Assembly: GCA_963920765.1 (NCBI GenBank)
Contig: OY987243.1
Coordinates: 15,128,001 to 15,192,000 of the forward strand
Length of the DNA stretch: 64,000 bases
Reading direction: 5' to 3'
Source: Ulota crispa
Taxonomy: Eukaryota; Streptophyta; Bryopsida; Orthotrichales; Orthotrichaceae
This document shows, piece after piece, positions 24,901-37,206 of the stretch; within the stretch, counting starts at the first letter, position 1; each line of letters begins with the position of its first letter. Under the pieces are notes generated by a model. That model saw only the letters and a program-made list of their open reading frames with translations, ran no database searches and had not been told where the DNA came from. Made by a program: the position numbers and the translations under genes.

Positions 24901-27900
24901 ATGATAACATTATTTCTTTTTAATATTAATCAATAAATACTAAAAGACTATGACAAGGACTCTAAAAGTTTTTGGCTAACGGCATCAGCAAGTTTTGGCC
25001 AAAAGCTTTTTAGTTGTTAGTATTTGATATTGAAAAGATTTTAAATCAAAATGTATGAAGCTAAATTGCCTCACAAAATATATCCACAAGAAGTAAGCAA
25101 GCAATTGACTTCAAAACTCTATGTTAGTAACTTAAAAGAGACTTCCAAGTCCTACTAGGAGCAAAACGCACTAAAAAAATTTCAAAAACTCCACATGAAT
25201 ACCAAAATATAAAGAAAGCCCAAAACTTAAAATCGCAAAACTAACTAGATGAAATAAAAAGGTGAAAATGTAGGATAATGGAGATATTATGTACTAATCC
25301 ATCCAAAAAATTTTCATCTATCCATACAGTGATCCTTGGCCTTTTAACTCTTTTTTCCTACAATTTTCAAATTTTCTAATAATAATAATCTGAAGTTACA
25401 AATTAATTTTTGGAAAGAAGCTCCAAATCATAAGCAAATAGTGCCATTGGCTTTAGAATGCCAAAATTAGTTGGTTTAGATACAAATTTTTTTAATTCCA
25501 GTAGCTAGAACCTAATAAGTTTAAAAATAATCAAAATATGAAAGGTAAAATTTTAAATTTTGGAATTTATTTTTCACCAAAATTTTAACTTCACCAACTT
25601 CTTTAAAAAGTTTGAGAAAATCTAAAACCACTCTTTTTTTGTTGAATTTGGATCTCGGAGTCTCCTAGAATCACAGTCAACGCGTTTCCTATTTGAAGAG
25701 CTGCTGAAATCATCCATCATTGCCCGTTGAGGTAGTTTTTGTAGTCAAAACGCCTTTAAATTTGTTGAGGTCTCTTATTAACACAAAGTAATCTATTCTA
25801 GTTTTTTGTGAGATTTTACCGCAAATTGAAAATTTTTCTAGAAATATTCCGTTATTAATTTCAGCGATTGATCGTTAGATGAGAGCGATCTAATAATGGA
25901 AATTTCCGGAAATTTTTGTGGAACCTCCCATGGAATTCTTTAATAATTGAGCAAATTTTTATTTTTAATCCAATTTCCTAAAATTATGGCCGATTTAAAA
26001 TTGGCTCTATCCCTACCATGCTATTTATAGTTTTATTTTTTTAAATTATTTTTAATTTTTGGAAAATTAAAAATAGATAATAAAAAATATATGGCATATC
26101 TATGTACATATAACTATTTTTAAATTCAGCTTTAACTATTTTTTAGGTCTATTTTACGTTTTTTCTTACTAAAAAATGCAAAATAAAATAAAAAGTGAGC
26201 TTTTAACCCAAGATACAAACCTTGGGACTCACATGCTTTTTGTACTAGCAGTAGAAAGAATTTGGTTTGATTCCTCGCTTGCTTTTGCTTTTATAATGAT
26301 TTGAAATTTTATCTGTATTTAAGACACGCAAATATGTCCCACTGTATTTAAAACAAGCATTTGGGCTTCATAAAAGATTTTGATGAGACTTCAATTTTTT
26401 TTTAAGTCAAAGCCGCGTCTGAAACAAGAAAATATGCCTCTCTATGTCTAAAGCATATAGTTGAATTTTATAGGAAATTTGAGTAGGATGTCATTTTTAT
26501 TTTAAGTCAGATATTGCGTTTGGATCAAACAGATGGAATGCAAAGGACAATCTCTTTTTTAGAGCTAGGTTACCCGGGCGCTAGAATGTGCCAGGACGTC
26601 GATGGCAACTTCATAAATACAATTTTGGCTTCATTTAAAAATTTTGCATTCGTTTAGTTTCTTTGAATAACAAACAAGCCCGTTTTTGCGAATTAGCTAT
26701 TGATTTTTGAAGATTGAGCAATATATGTTAGAAGACTTTTATGGGATGTGCAAGAAAAATTCCCAGGTCAATCCGAGTTGTGGTCAATCTCAGTCCAAGT
26801 GATCAAAGCGCCTAATTTAGTATTTAAATACCATAGAAATTAGGTGGACGGACGTAAAATCTTGCCAAAATTCCATGCAATACCATACAAGGCCTTAGAC
26901 ATTCTTAAAAAAATTCAAGAAGTTTCAATAATAGAACATTCTCAGAGGCTGACAACAACGGAGCGCTGAGTGTTGACCGCAATTTTGAGGGACTTTGGCA
27001 ATTAAATCAAATGGGATATAGGAGTTTTTAGACTTCTACAATCCTTCTAGAGACCATAGTGAAATCAAATTCAAAATCAGAGGTAAAAATATTTATCCAG
27101 ATTTTCCGCAATTTTTGCTTAAACCGTTGTTGTTTAGAAAAAAATAACCAAAAAATTATATATATAAAAGTTTTACATGAAAATTAACTAATTTTGGCAT
27201 TCTTGTGCTAATGGCACCATTCACAATAGATTTGAAATTTTTGTCCAAAAGTTAACCCAGATCGATCCATAATAGTTATTTTTAATAAATCTAAATGACT
27301 TAAAATAAAAAAAAAGGTATACTGTGGTTAAAACTTGATCCAAACCTAGAGTTATTATAAGGCTCTACAGTTGTTAGTATGAAGATGTGTAAGTAATTAG
27401 AATGACGTGTTAACTAAAATAGTATGATGCAATGAGGTTTTGATTATGACGTAAAATATTAAAAGGAGAAGGACCGAAGCAAAACTATATGAAGAGCCTC
27501 TCCTAAATTTATTTTTTGGATCTATCGTACCCTTATGAGAGTAATCAAAAGCTTTCATGTGAAAGTTTGTTTTGAAATTGTGAGCTTTGTTTGTCTAAAT
27601 TCTTTCAAAAGTTTAAAAACACGGGCAGTTTTATTACTAGGCTTTTTCAGAAGAGTGGAGATTGGGTCTTTTCCAAAGTAAGGTTAGATTAATCATTTAT
27701 GTGATTGCTATCTCTATTAATTCATATGGCAAAAACATCGTCCTAGATGTGATAGGGTTTGATATGCTCCTTCTATGACGGAAAAGTTATCATTATTAAT
27801 AATTTAGAATCTTGTCTTTATTGTATCAAGCCCTTAAAATTCAAAATAGAAGTTAAGAAGGCAAGAATTTGTAAGTGTTTGTTCTACATTAGTTGTCCAA

Positions 27901-27989
27901 AGTTAAAAGTTCAAGAATAACTTAAAGTTTTAATTTAAATTCGCAACAATTGTGGTCTAAGTTGGGACTTGAATTTACTTGGATTTTTT
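21956..27989. other. Gene-free AT-rich region with degenerate periodic sequence
   Basis: Six kilobases without a recognised gene. Short GC-richer islands at about 21960-22200, 24060-24600 and 26560-26620 show no extended coding frame. From 22440 to 23420 a loose motif order (CAACTC or TTCAAATC, then TCAAAAGTT, then AGTTTCAGCTTTT) recurs with an irregular period near 170-200 bp. About 26320-26520 holds two diverged copies of a segment with AAATATGYCYC and TTTTAAGTCA. These could be remnants of old transposons. Confidence 0.4.
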
Positions 27990-28172
27990 TAAAATAACAA
28001 ATTCTGGAGTGCTAAAGTACAAGGCTCTAGCAATCAGCAAAATATGTCGTAATCTCAAGCCACTAGCCAAACCGGTCGTAAGTGGAAGCAAAAAAAAAGC
28101 GACAAGGCCGAGATTCAAATCCGAGATTGTGGGCTTGCAGTTATAGCCCTTCCTAACACTACTAGGCCACAA
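27990..28172 (-). mobile_element. Candidate tRNA-derived SINE
   Basis: Read on the minus strand, the sequence begins GTGGCCTAGTAGTG (A-box-like, 28170 downwards). About 36 nt later it has GGATTTGAATCTC (28122-28110), close to the B-box consensus GGTTCGANTCC. This two-box spacing is that of a Pol III internal promoter. The acceptor stem does not pair, so it is not a tRNA gene. The body runs to an A/T-rich tail near 27990. SINE identity is inferred from the promoter pattern only. Confidence 0.5.
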
Positions 28173-28535
28173 AGGTTAGTAGCATCATTCGGTGCCACAA
28201 AAAGAGAAAGATTACAAGACTACTTAAATTTTTGTAACCAACTGCAGTTTTTTTCTCTAGTGTTGGGCAACAACCGGCATAGCACGATTAGCGGTCACAA
28301 CAACAGTAGGTCCGGTCTCGTATTGCAGCAGCAGTAGACTTATGCCAGAAATCCAAAAGGTTAGCCATTCCTTTATTTTCTTGTTTTTTTCATTTTCCAT
28401 TTGCATTTTCTTCTTTTTTATTATCTCCCTCTACTCTTTCTTCTAATATTTAGGTTTGGATTCTTCTATTGCTAGATTAATTTGTCAATTTTCTCTTTTA
28501 CTTTTCTTCTTGGTCTTAGGTTAATTATTGGGTTA

Positions 28536-28541
<6 letters not shown>

Positions 28542-28591
<50 letters not shown>
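28542..28591. repeat. (TA)n microsatellite, about 25 units
   Basis: An uninterrupted alternation of T and A over 50 bp. Confidence 0.98.
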
Positions 28592-28596
<5 letters not shown>

Positions 28597-28884
28597 TCTT
28601 TATATTTTGGGATTTTTGTTAATTCTAAAATTTATTTCCTTTAATATTCTCCAAAACTAAATTTAGGGGGTTAAGGGATTTCTTAGAATTGAAAAGGAAT
28701 GAAGGTAGTCTCCTCTATTCTTTTTTATAAGTTGAGGACTCTTTCCAATATTTTTAGTAGAGATTGGTTTAGATTCTTAGATGTATAAAAAATAATTAGA
28801 CATTTTAGGGTTACTTGGTAAGCTTTTAGACAACCGTCTTAAATTAAACTCTAAAAAATCCATAAAAATACAAAATACTTGAAA

Positions 28885-30380
28885 AACTGGTTAGTTATTG
28901 GAGATGCTTTTAGCACCCGCAAATGTGGTTTAGGAGATTTGGGGATTCATGATTTTCTTCCTTCTTTTTTAGTTGATTGTTTATTTACCTTTTCATCTAG
29001 AGTACAGAGTCAACATAAGAAAGGGTGTCAAGGGCTAAAACTAGGATGTGATATTAGCCAGTTAGAGGAAAATAGCAAATACTAGAGGTTTTTGGATCGT
29101 CAGTAGGGATTCTAGAGCAATTCAAAGCCAACACTATCAAGAATGAAGGTAGCGTACAACCAAATTAATGACGTCCTTTCTCGAGATGAGGTAAAATAAT
29201 GTTTCCTTTAGCTCACATCCATCTTTTTAGTTAGTGCAATTTTCTAATCTATTGTGTGAAATCCTTCTAGTTTAGACTCTTGGTTCACTCTTAACTTATT
29301 TTATGATCTTTCATACTTTTTAGATTTAAAAAATCAAAATTAAAAAATCCATTGCTTGGAAGGCAAAGACTTGAAATTTACAACGCATCACCCCAACTAG
29401 CTAGCTATAAAAAATTGTGAAATAGTTTAGAACCCAGTTCTGTTTGCCCGTCTCTCTAGGATGGAGATCCGAGTGCTCACACCTTACCTTTAAATGAAAT
29501 ATGATAATGTCTCCTCTAGCTTACATCCATATTTTTAGTAAGTGCAATTTCTTAGTCTTTTTAGCATAATTCCTGTAGCATAGAATCTTGATTTACTCCT
29601 AATTTATTATATAATCTCTCATTCTTTTTTAGATTTTTAATTAAATTTAGAAGATCCATTGCTTGGAAGGCAAAGACTTGGAATCAGCAACGCATCGCCC
29701 TAACTAGCTAAATATAAAAAATCATGTGAAGTAGTTTAGAAGTTAGAATCCAGTTGTGTTTGTGTGTCTCTCTTGGGTGGAGATTTGAGCGCTCACAAAT
29801 CACAAGCGTGATTTGTGGAGTTTGGAGAATTTGGGTTTTTTTGTCTTTTTTTATATTTGGCTTTTTGATTTATCTTTTTTATTTAGTGTAGAGAGTTGAC
29901 ATAAAAAATGGTATCAAAGGCTAATATTAGATTTGTGATATTAGCCAATTAGTAGAAAATAATGAATGCTAGAGATTTTTAGATAGTTTGGTTTTGATTT
30001 TAGGCAATTCACGGCTATGAATACTAAAGATAGAAGTAGCGTACAACCACGTTTTTGGTGACGCTCCTCTCCTAGATGGGGTATGGTGATGTCTTCTCTA
30101 GCCCACGATTGCCTTTTAGTTAGTGTTATTCTTCAATCTGTTGCATAAAATCCATCTAACTTAGACTCTTGATTTACTCTTAACTTAATGTACAATCTTT
30201 TGGGCTTTTTAGATTTGATTTAGAAATAGAAAATTCATTGCTTGGAAGGCAAAGACTTGGAATCTAGAAAGCATCATCCTAACTAGCTAAGTACAAAATT
30301 CGTCTAAATATTTTAGAACTGAGTTGTATTAGCCCATTTTTTTAGGGTGGAGATCCAAGCACTCACATGGTCCACTAAGA
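28885..30380. repeat. Diverged tandem duplication in A-B-B-A-B order
   Basis: Segment B recurs at about 29190-29495, 29500-29800 and 30075-30375. It contains CATTGCTTGGAAGGCAAAGA, then CTAACTAGCTA, then a GGTGGAGATCC-like end. Segment A recurs at about 28900-29185 and 29805-30070, with GATATTAGCCA(G/A)TTAG and AGGTAGCGTACAACCA-like ends. Copies differ at many positions. No coding frame persists across copies. Confidence 0.7.
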
Positions 30381-30849
30381 TTTTTTTGTTATTGCAAATT
30401 ATGAACCTAATGTTCATGAGTTTATAATTTATGGATGTTTCTATAGGCAAAAGTAAAAAACTTTGTCAGCTTTTAAGATAAATGATTTCTCTACTCAATC
30501 TATTAAAAAAATACTCTTCTAACTCACACATGTGTAGTGAACTATATAACTTTTTGTACATATTTCCCTATTATGTGGTTTTTAGCTTTTCATGATTCTA
30601 ATATCTCTTTTTGGATTAATGTGCACAATTGCTCACCTTGTTTCCTAAATAGCATTGCAACTATATTATGAATTTAACACATTGGTTTTGTTTGTTCTTC
30701 TAAACTGAAAGTCCTACATTAAATTCTGATATTTTTTGTCATCAATTCCTATGGCAAATGCCATGGTCATAGGTACCATATTGCAATTTTTGGTTAATTT
30801 ATTTTTGGCTCACAGGCTCGCGGGCTTGCAAACTCTTGCTTGTATGCTT

Positions 30850-31392
30850 GCCTCTTAGCAACTTTGAAAATCACATAGAGAAAGAAAACACAAATATATC
30901 ACTTATGGATTGAAAAATTATAATATTTATATCATGAGAGTGTTAAAATTGTAAAAATGACTTGAGGTCTTTCAATCCTTTTTTCACATTTCAAATCTAA
31001 AAAATTGGTCACCAAAAAACATTGAGGTTGAATGACATAACATATTTAACTATTATTAATTTTTGGTTTTCTAAAATCTCTTCTATAAATTTTTAAAATA
31101 AGTTCCTAGTGTACATTTTTCTCCAATATATAGTGTATTTGAGGCTTATTTCTAAGAGCTCTCAACACTACAAACAACTAAGACTACAATGAACACCCTT
31201 GCACAAAATCTTGAATAGAAAAATTGTAATTAATTATTTTCAATATTGGATTGTTGATGCTAACCTAGTAACATATAACTTCAAAAATAACATTTCAAAT
31301 ACATTAACTATTTAAAATAGCAACTTGGATAGGTTTGATTAAACTTTAAAGTATTGTAGCCACCAAAATTGAGTGCCTTGGACATTTAGGGG
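30850..31392. mobile_element. Decayed TTAA-type element, inverted relative of 44505-45175
   Basis: The right end GTGCCTTGGACATTTAGGGG is followed by TTAA (31393-31396). The interior matches the complement of 44505-45175, for example AGAGCTCTCAACACTA near 31160 and AACACCCTTGCACAAAATCTT near 31190. The left end is not recognisable. Confidence 0.65.
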
Positions 31393-31899
31393 TTAAGACA
31401 ACCTAAATGCACTATTTTGTATAGGGCATAGAACACATTGACACAAAAAGACTACTTTTCCAATTATAACACAACAATATTTTTATTGAAGCATCTCCAA
31501 TGGAACATGCCAGCAAGCTCTTTGTATCATGTCAAGTTTTTGAGTAGATAATATATTTTTATATAAATTTTATGACTTGAAGAGCATTGAAAATATTATC
31601 ATAGAAGTGTAATAAAGTTTACTGTCATTTTAACTAAATTTTCCTTTTTTAGGCCTGATTTGGTGAGATTTCTAATTTTTGCAAAAACTAGCTAACATTT
31701 GATGGGATGTATCTAAATTAGTTAATGATCAAACTCAACTTTATTTTGTTTTCACAATAATATTTTTAATTTCCTTCAAATCATAAAGAACTTAAACTAA
31801 AATTTAATGTGTATTAAAGATAGACGTGATATAGCGCGCCTGCTTATTGGTTCTACTGGATATGCATTAATCACAATAAGTGTACCATGGCTCATAGTA

Positions 31900-32190
31900 T
31901 AAATGTTGGTCAAGGTGACTCGCCCTCCCATTGAGGGTTTTTTTCTTGGAATTTTTTTTCCTAAATCTTATTTTTAAGGCTCAAACTAAGACTGACTATC
32001 ATAATTACACTAAGAAAATCGGGTGAAAAAAAGTCTAAAATCCTCAAATCCTTCCTTACCCAAATTCTTGGTTTGTCAAAATTTGGATGAAAATTGCTTA
32101 TATTGGTAATTTTATTGGATGAATGTGCACACATTGTTAATTCTTTCTAACTTTAGCCAATTTTTCTTTATTTGGATATGTTCTAAGATA
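31900..32190. repeat. Dispersed repeat shared with about 33370-33580
   Basis: Both segments contain TTTGGATGAAAnYTNCTNAT, then a GATTTTATGAATGAGTGTGCACAC-like block, then TTGTTGANTCT in the same order. They flank the 21-bp-array repeat, so the whole 31.9-33.6 kb block may be a decayed composite element. No ORF is supported. Confidence 0.5.
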
Positions 32191-32549
32191 GGAACATCCA
32201 TGAGCATGAAATTGTGTTGTCTTCTCCAATATGGCAACAACTCAACAAACACAATGTTAGAGACAAACAAGAGCCCCACCATCCGTCTAGTAAAGTCAAT
32301 TTTAAAATTGAATTTAAAATAAAGTACATTCTGTTTTTGATCTTAACATATTCACGTTTCATTTTATTGAAGCATTTCAATTTAATAAACACTTATCAAA
32401 TTCTAAATTTTGGGTCATGCATAAAGCAAATTTTAAAATTATCTCAGTTGTTAAGTATGGCCTTATTAGACAAAAATGTTACGCACACTTGTCATTTTTC
32501 ATGCGCGACATCAAACGTCAGATTGATAACACAATGACCAAGACTTGAA

Positions 32550-33110
32550 AATCTGTTAGACAAGACAACACTGGCGTGAAACTAAGGATTTTGGAGTAGG
32601 AAAATTGGTTGATGAACTTTGAAAAAAATAAAGTGTTAAGTAAGGAAGAAGAAGTTAAAAATATTAGCACCAATTTGAACTTTTCACTTGCAAGCATTTG
32701 TTCACAATGATTTTTCAAAGTCCACATCACTAAAAATGTATAGTTGTGTGTAGGAAATGCTAAAGAAGATGCTTAGTGAAATCTTTAGTGTGCTCATACG
32801 CTCATAATACTAACTTGATGAGTTCATAAGTAGTGAGATGGGGCTTTCAAAACCGTCATGCCAATCACCAAAAACCATCATTTCATCATCCAAATCCATC
32901 ATTTTATCATCCAAATCCATCATTTTATCATCCAAATCCATCACTTAATTATCCAAAACCATCACTTTATCATCCAAAACCATCACTTTATCACCCAAAA
33001 CCATCACTTTGTCACTCATAAACAAAAATTAAAATTGTCAATCATTGACATCACCAACACACGTAGGTATAAGGGATGGAGACACTCATAGAGAGGGGTG
33101 TTCCTACCTC
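32550..33110. repeat. Dispersed repeat containing 21-bp tandem units (copy 2)
   Basis: Homologous to 16080-16551 (see that entry). This copy has a longer and differently spelled tandem array. Confidence 0.65.
32876..33016. repeat. 21-bp tandem array, about 6-7 units
   Basis: The unit is CCATCATTTTATCATCCAAA with one more base, drifting towards CCATCACTTTATCACCCAAA at the right end. Because the unit is a multiple of three it gives a false heptad-repeat ORF (His-Pro-Asn/Lys-Pro-Ser...) in one frame and an Ile/His-rich ORF in another. Confidence 0.92.
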
Positions 33111-33634
33111 AAAATGCAAGTCGCTTGACCCTCACCAAAACAAAAAAAAAACAAAACCTTGTCTTCAAGTCCTTGACGTGAACAAATGGGGCCTAGAGCT
33201 TAGTCAAATGCTTTATGAGGTTGTGGGATTAAGGTGAAAGATCTTGCTTTTTCACATTGATCTTGGAAATCTACCATTAAAGGATTGAATTTGAAAAATT
33301 GAATTCATACTTGATTTAGAGATTTTGATTTAGTCTAAAACCCTAGCATAATATTTCTTGGCAAAAAATTGTTTGAATCTTACCTCAAAACCCGTATGGC
33401 AATCATGACACTAGAAAAATTCATTGGAAAATGGATGAAGTCGCCAAATCCCTACTCAAGTTTGCACCAGATTTGCTAGATTTTGGATGAAAGCTACTAA
33501 TACTAGTAGATTTTATGAATGAGTGTGCACACGTTGTTGACTCTATCCAATTCTATTCAAATTTTCTTTACCTGCTTGCATGGTGGGGTGCGTGTCATTG
33601 TACTAACAAAAATAACAAAAATAAATGTTGTAAG

Positions 33635-33795
33635 ATAAACATACTTATTCTTAACCTTTTTCCAATTCTGACCCTATGTACCTAGGGTGTTTATTTTAGT
33701 TCTAAAATGAGCACTGTGGGTCCATAGAGGTTGGAATTGGGAAAGGATTGGAATTGAAAAAGGATCAGAGATGGGAAAGGGCTAGGAATGGGTAT
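33635..33795. mobile_element. Hairpin MITE, TACCCATTCCTAACCC family (copy 1)
   Basis: The left side TTCTTAACCTTTTTCCAATT and right side AATTGGGAAAGG...GGGCTAGGAATGGGTATA are complementary. There is an extra partial repeat of GGAATTG-AAAAGG on the right. It is the same family as 35168-35299 and abuts the TIR element starting at 33796. Confidence 0.6.
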
Positions 33796-34944
33796 AAGGT
33801 GGAAGCACCCATATCTGATAACTTAAGCAATTTTGTAGAAAAGGGTGATTCCAAGAAACACTTCACTATTTTGTCTCAAACACCCTTAGTACTCGTAGTA
33901 CTAGTAGTACTACTAAGTTTTTGGAATAATTTTTTTAAAAATAAAATAAAGTAAAATATAGGAAATTTGTAAAGCACTTAAAATAGCATGCTCATGAAAA
34001 TTCAAACCTAGAAAAAATTTATTCTAAAAGTTATACACAAAATAGAGGGATAGAAATTACATCCAAAAAGACAATTTCTTTTTTGCTTTTTAGAAAATAG
34101 TAGAAAATTTCAAAAAAATAAAACAAAAAATGGACATTTGTGAGCTACTACTAACCCATTGCCTCATGTAAACCAATTTCTGATTAATGTTTTTGCCTAT
34201 CCCCTAGGCACGGAGATAGGATGTTTCACTTTAAGCCAGTGTGCTTGGCATGGAATTTAGAATTTTGTGAAACCTTCTACACATCCATGTAATGCTCTAT
34301 GATGAACAACTTCCTTGATTTGTGGCATGAGATTTGCTTTTTTGGACCCAAAATAGTACTAAAAAACCCCAAAATGGCCAAGGTAGACACCTATTTGGGG
34401 CTGTTTAAAAATAGTAAAATAATTTTAAAAATACTAAAAAATTTACCAAAGGTTTGTAAATATGACATGTACCTTCTTCTGAAATTTCAGCTCAAAAGAG
34501 CTTGTTGCGCAAAAGTTACAAGCCAAAAAGCACCTGCAAGAGGTGAAGGGGACATCCAATAGGACCGGTGTTTCTTGGAATCACCCAAAACTACAAAGAG
34601 TTTGAGGCAAAAAATATCTTTCCCATGTAGGAAAATAAGAAATATTGGAATTACAATTTTTTCATAATTTTATTTTCAAAACTAAAATTATCGTGAGTTT
34701 TAGGAGTCAAAAAGTGTTCCACACCCATTGCCCATGTCTAGATGTATGTAATTCCAATACTAGCCAAAATAATTTAGCTCATTACTTCCTACCTCACTTT
34801 GGGACATGTGGCATGACTTAAGTAGCCCCAACATTGAAAAAGTCAGAAAAATGCATTCCAAAGCACATATCCTTGCTCATGGTGGAAATATCACACCCTA
34901 CTAGTTGGGAAAGGGGTGTTGTTGGCAATGGGTGCTTCCACCTT
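33796..34944. mobile_element. TIR element AAGGTGGAAGCACCCAT, interrupted by a second element
   Basis: The left end AAGGTGGAAGCACCCAT (33796) is inverted exactly as ATGGGTGCTTCCACCTT (to 34944). The interior right part, with ACTACAAAGAGTTTGAGGCA, matches the copy at 46827-47468. The two copies are interrupted at nearly the same place by different elements: here by 33843-34586, there by a TTAA element. Confidence 0.8.
33843..34586. mobile_element. GGGTGATTCC element, inverted copy, nested
   Basis: The ends GGGTGATTCCAAGAAACACTT and GTGTTTCTTGGAATCACCC bound 744 bp, with AAA on each side. The sequence is the reverse complement of 1076-1823 along its length. An 87-codon ORF here is non-coding repeat sequence. 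Confidence 0.85.
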
Positions 34945-35167
34945 ACCTACCTTAGAAACCAAAAAGAGGGTACAATTGAAGAACGTCAAAACAAGAGACA
35001 GTTTTTACTTTCTCCCTACCTTGAAAAATCACAAAGCTTTTTCACCCTTGCCCATAAACATGGATGTTTAGTGGATAGAGTCCCAAAACCTCATTCATCC
35101 AGACAGTGAGCAATGAGGAGTCAATTCTCCTCGGACTATAAATTGCCATGTGTTGCAAATTTGTAAA

Positions 35168-35299
35168 GTAGGTATACCCATTCCTAACCCTTTCCCAATT
35201 CTAACCCATGTGTACCTGGGATGTTCATTTTAGAACTAAAATGACCCCCTAGATACACATGGGTTGGAATTGGAAAGGGTCAAGAATTGATTTGTCTAC
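35168..35299. mobile_element. Hairpin MITE, TACCCATTCCTAACCC family (copy 2)
   Basis: The arms GGTATACCCATTCCTAACCC and CCAATTCTAACCCATGTGTA are complementary to the right half (TACACATGGGTTGGAATTGG, GGGTCAAGAATTG). Arm length is about 55 bp with a short centre. Confidence 0.75.
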
Positions 35300-35304
35300 C
35301 TTAA

Positions 35305-36226
35305 CCCCTATAGGACCAACTGTCTGTTCAACGGACAAATGGGATTTTGGGCACGTACTTATGGCCAAATTGCTTTGCATGATTTTTTGAAATTTTTATG
35401 GAAGATGGGGAATTTGAAGACCTGCGTGGGCATTTAATTTTTATTCCATTTGATGCTAGGGAGCAAAAGTTATGCCCAAATAAGCACAAATTTGAGGACT
35501 CCCGGCAGCAAAAAAATTCTTATAAAAACTTGAAAAAAAAATTTAATTTTTTTTCTCATAGATTATATTTTTGTCTACATCTGAAGCTTTGATTCATTCC
35601 ATTTGGACTAGCTATGAGAAAGTTATGGACAATCTTATTTTTCGGGCAGTTCAAGCATCTTCTTGAAAAAATAACTTATAAACTTCATTTTTGAATGCAA
35701 GTTTAACATTTTTTCAAAAAAATTGTTGGAGAGGGTGAAGTTTGCTTTCTAGAACAATCTTACCATTGGGATCATTGCATTTCAATTCCATTGCAGGCTT
35801 ATTAGCAATTTAAGTTTTTGTTCAATCTCATACCTTCTTCTGCCCAATTTTTTCTTTAAAGAATGAAAATTAATTTTTTATTTTTATTTTTTTGTTCCCA
35901 AGATTACCAACTCAACTTCCCACCATGCAAAAATAGAATTCCAAACTCTGTGGTGCAAAAATTTTAAGTTAAAAAAGTTTAGAGTTAAATAATCTAGTCA
36001 AGCAAGGTGCAAAAATAGTTGTTTTTTACTTTTTAAATGCAAATATCTTCCAACTCGTACGGTCAAAGTTCTTGAGTTTTGTATGAAACATTCTTATAGT
36101 ATTCTAGTACAAGATCCTACGGTTAGATATGCAAAAAGACCAATTTCTAAACCTTTTTACTCTTTGCCATAGAGGTGGCAATTTTGCGTGTCTTTTGACA
36201 AAATAAAGGCCATGGTCCTTTAGGGG
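35305..36226. mobile_element. TTAA-flanked element (piggyBac-like), 922 bp
   Basis: CCCCTATAGGACCAAC at the left and GGTCCTTTAGGGG at the right, with TTAA at 35301-35304 and 36227-36230. It abuts the hairpin MITE at 35168-35299. The interior contains GATTCATTCCATTTGGACTA and CTTATAAACTTC, the degenerate passages shared with 41595 and 42946. The 64-codon ORF has no recognisable domain. Confidence 0.85.
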
Positions 36227-36361
36227 TTAAGACCTAATAATACAAATCTACAAACTCTTGTACATCCACAATGGTCCATTCCAACTAGCTGCTACCTGGA
36301 TCACAATTTACTTGACGCACATTCAATGCACTTCAATATACAAATGCTTTGCCAAGCCTCA

Positions 36362-37206
36362 GAGCATCTCCATTGGTTTGGGCTCTTTCAAAGTTTTCAC
36401 ATGTTTTGGCTTGCCCTCAAGCCCCCTTGCTCTCTATCCATGCTTTTCAAAAAAGTGGCCTTACACTCCAACATGCCTCATAAATAAGCAGTTGACCACT
36501 TCTTGAGGAATGGAGAGGATATAGCTCACTAAATTGACGGTGAATAATGAATGAATAGTGGCTTGAAGGGCCCTTGCTAGATACAGTAGGACAAAGCAGG
36601 GTTTGGGGAGAATTGGCAATTAGTGTAGTAGTAGCCAATTAACCTAAAACTATTGGATAAAAATCAGTCCTTTTTTTTCAAGAAATCTAAATGTAATATA
36701 TTTACAATAGAAATTTAAAAGTTTTATAGAAAATAACTGATACATGTTAGTCAAAATTTGGTTGAAACTGAGAAATGTCAAATTTCAACCAATGAAGCTA
36801 AAATTCCTCCCCAAACCAAGGTTTTTTTTTTTCATTTTTAAAGAAGTGCCAAAGTGGTGATTTAAAATGTTATAGTGGTGCTCCAAATTTCAACATTCAT
36901 CCACATATTGGATAGAAAATATCACATTAGCACATAATACATGTCTATAATTTAGTTTTCATTCACAATTTGGCAATTTCATCCAAGTTTTTTTAATTTG
37001 AAGCTTTTTTTGACAATTTCATCCAAGTAATCATGTTTTTTTTCCATTGGGCTTGGTGCCAATCAAAAAAATTGATGCTTTTTTTTTTTTTTTTCTCCAA
37101 ATCGCCAAAAAAAAACAAATACTGCCCCAAACACTGGGACAAAGTGTCTTGTTGAGAGGGGCTCAACACTTTTCATCCACTTTGAGCGTGTACGGTGGAG
37201 ATGCCC
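36362..37206. mobile_element. Harbinger-like element, GAGCATCTCC family, 845 bp
   Basis: GAGCATCTCCATTGG at the left and a matching but mutated right end GGTGGAGATGCCC, with TCA on both sides (36359-36361 and 37207-37209). It ends only 213 bp before the start codon of the 86-aa gene. Confidence 0.7.

Noticed and set aside
29905-29925. TGGTATCAAAGG, similar to an initiator-tRNA primer-binding site of LTR retrotransposons
   Set aside because: No LTR pair with TG...CA ends, no polypurine tract and no gag/pol coding sequence were found around it; it lies in a tandem block.
32876-33016. CRISPR-like appearance of regularly spaced repeats
   Set aside because: Units are contiguous with no spacers and drift gradually; the window is eukaryotic.
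32833-33091. ORFs of 62 and 77 codons with regular heptad repeats (His-Pro-Asn-Pro-Ser type)
   Set aside because: They are translations of the 21-bp tandem DNA array in different frames. The related array at 16.4 kb has no matching frame, and there is no start context or splice support.
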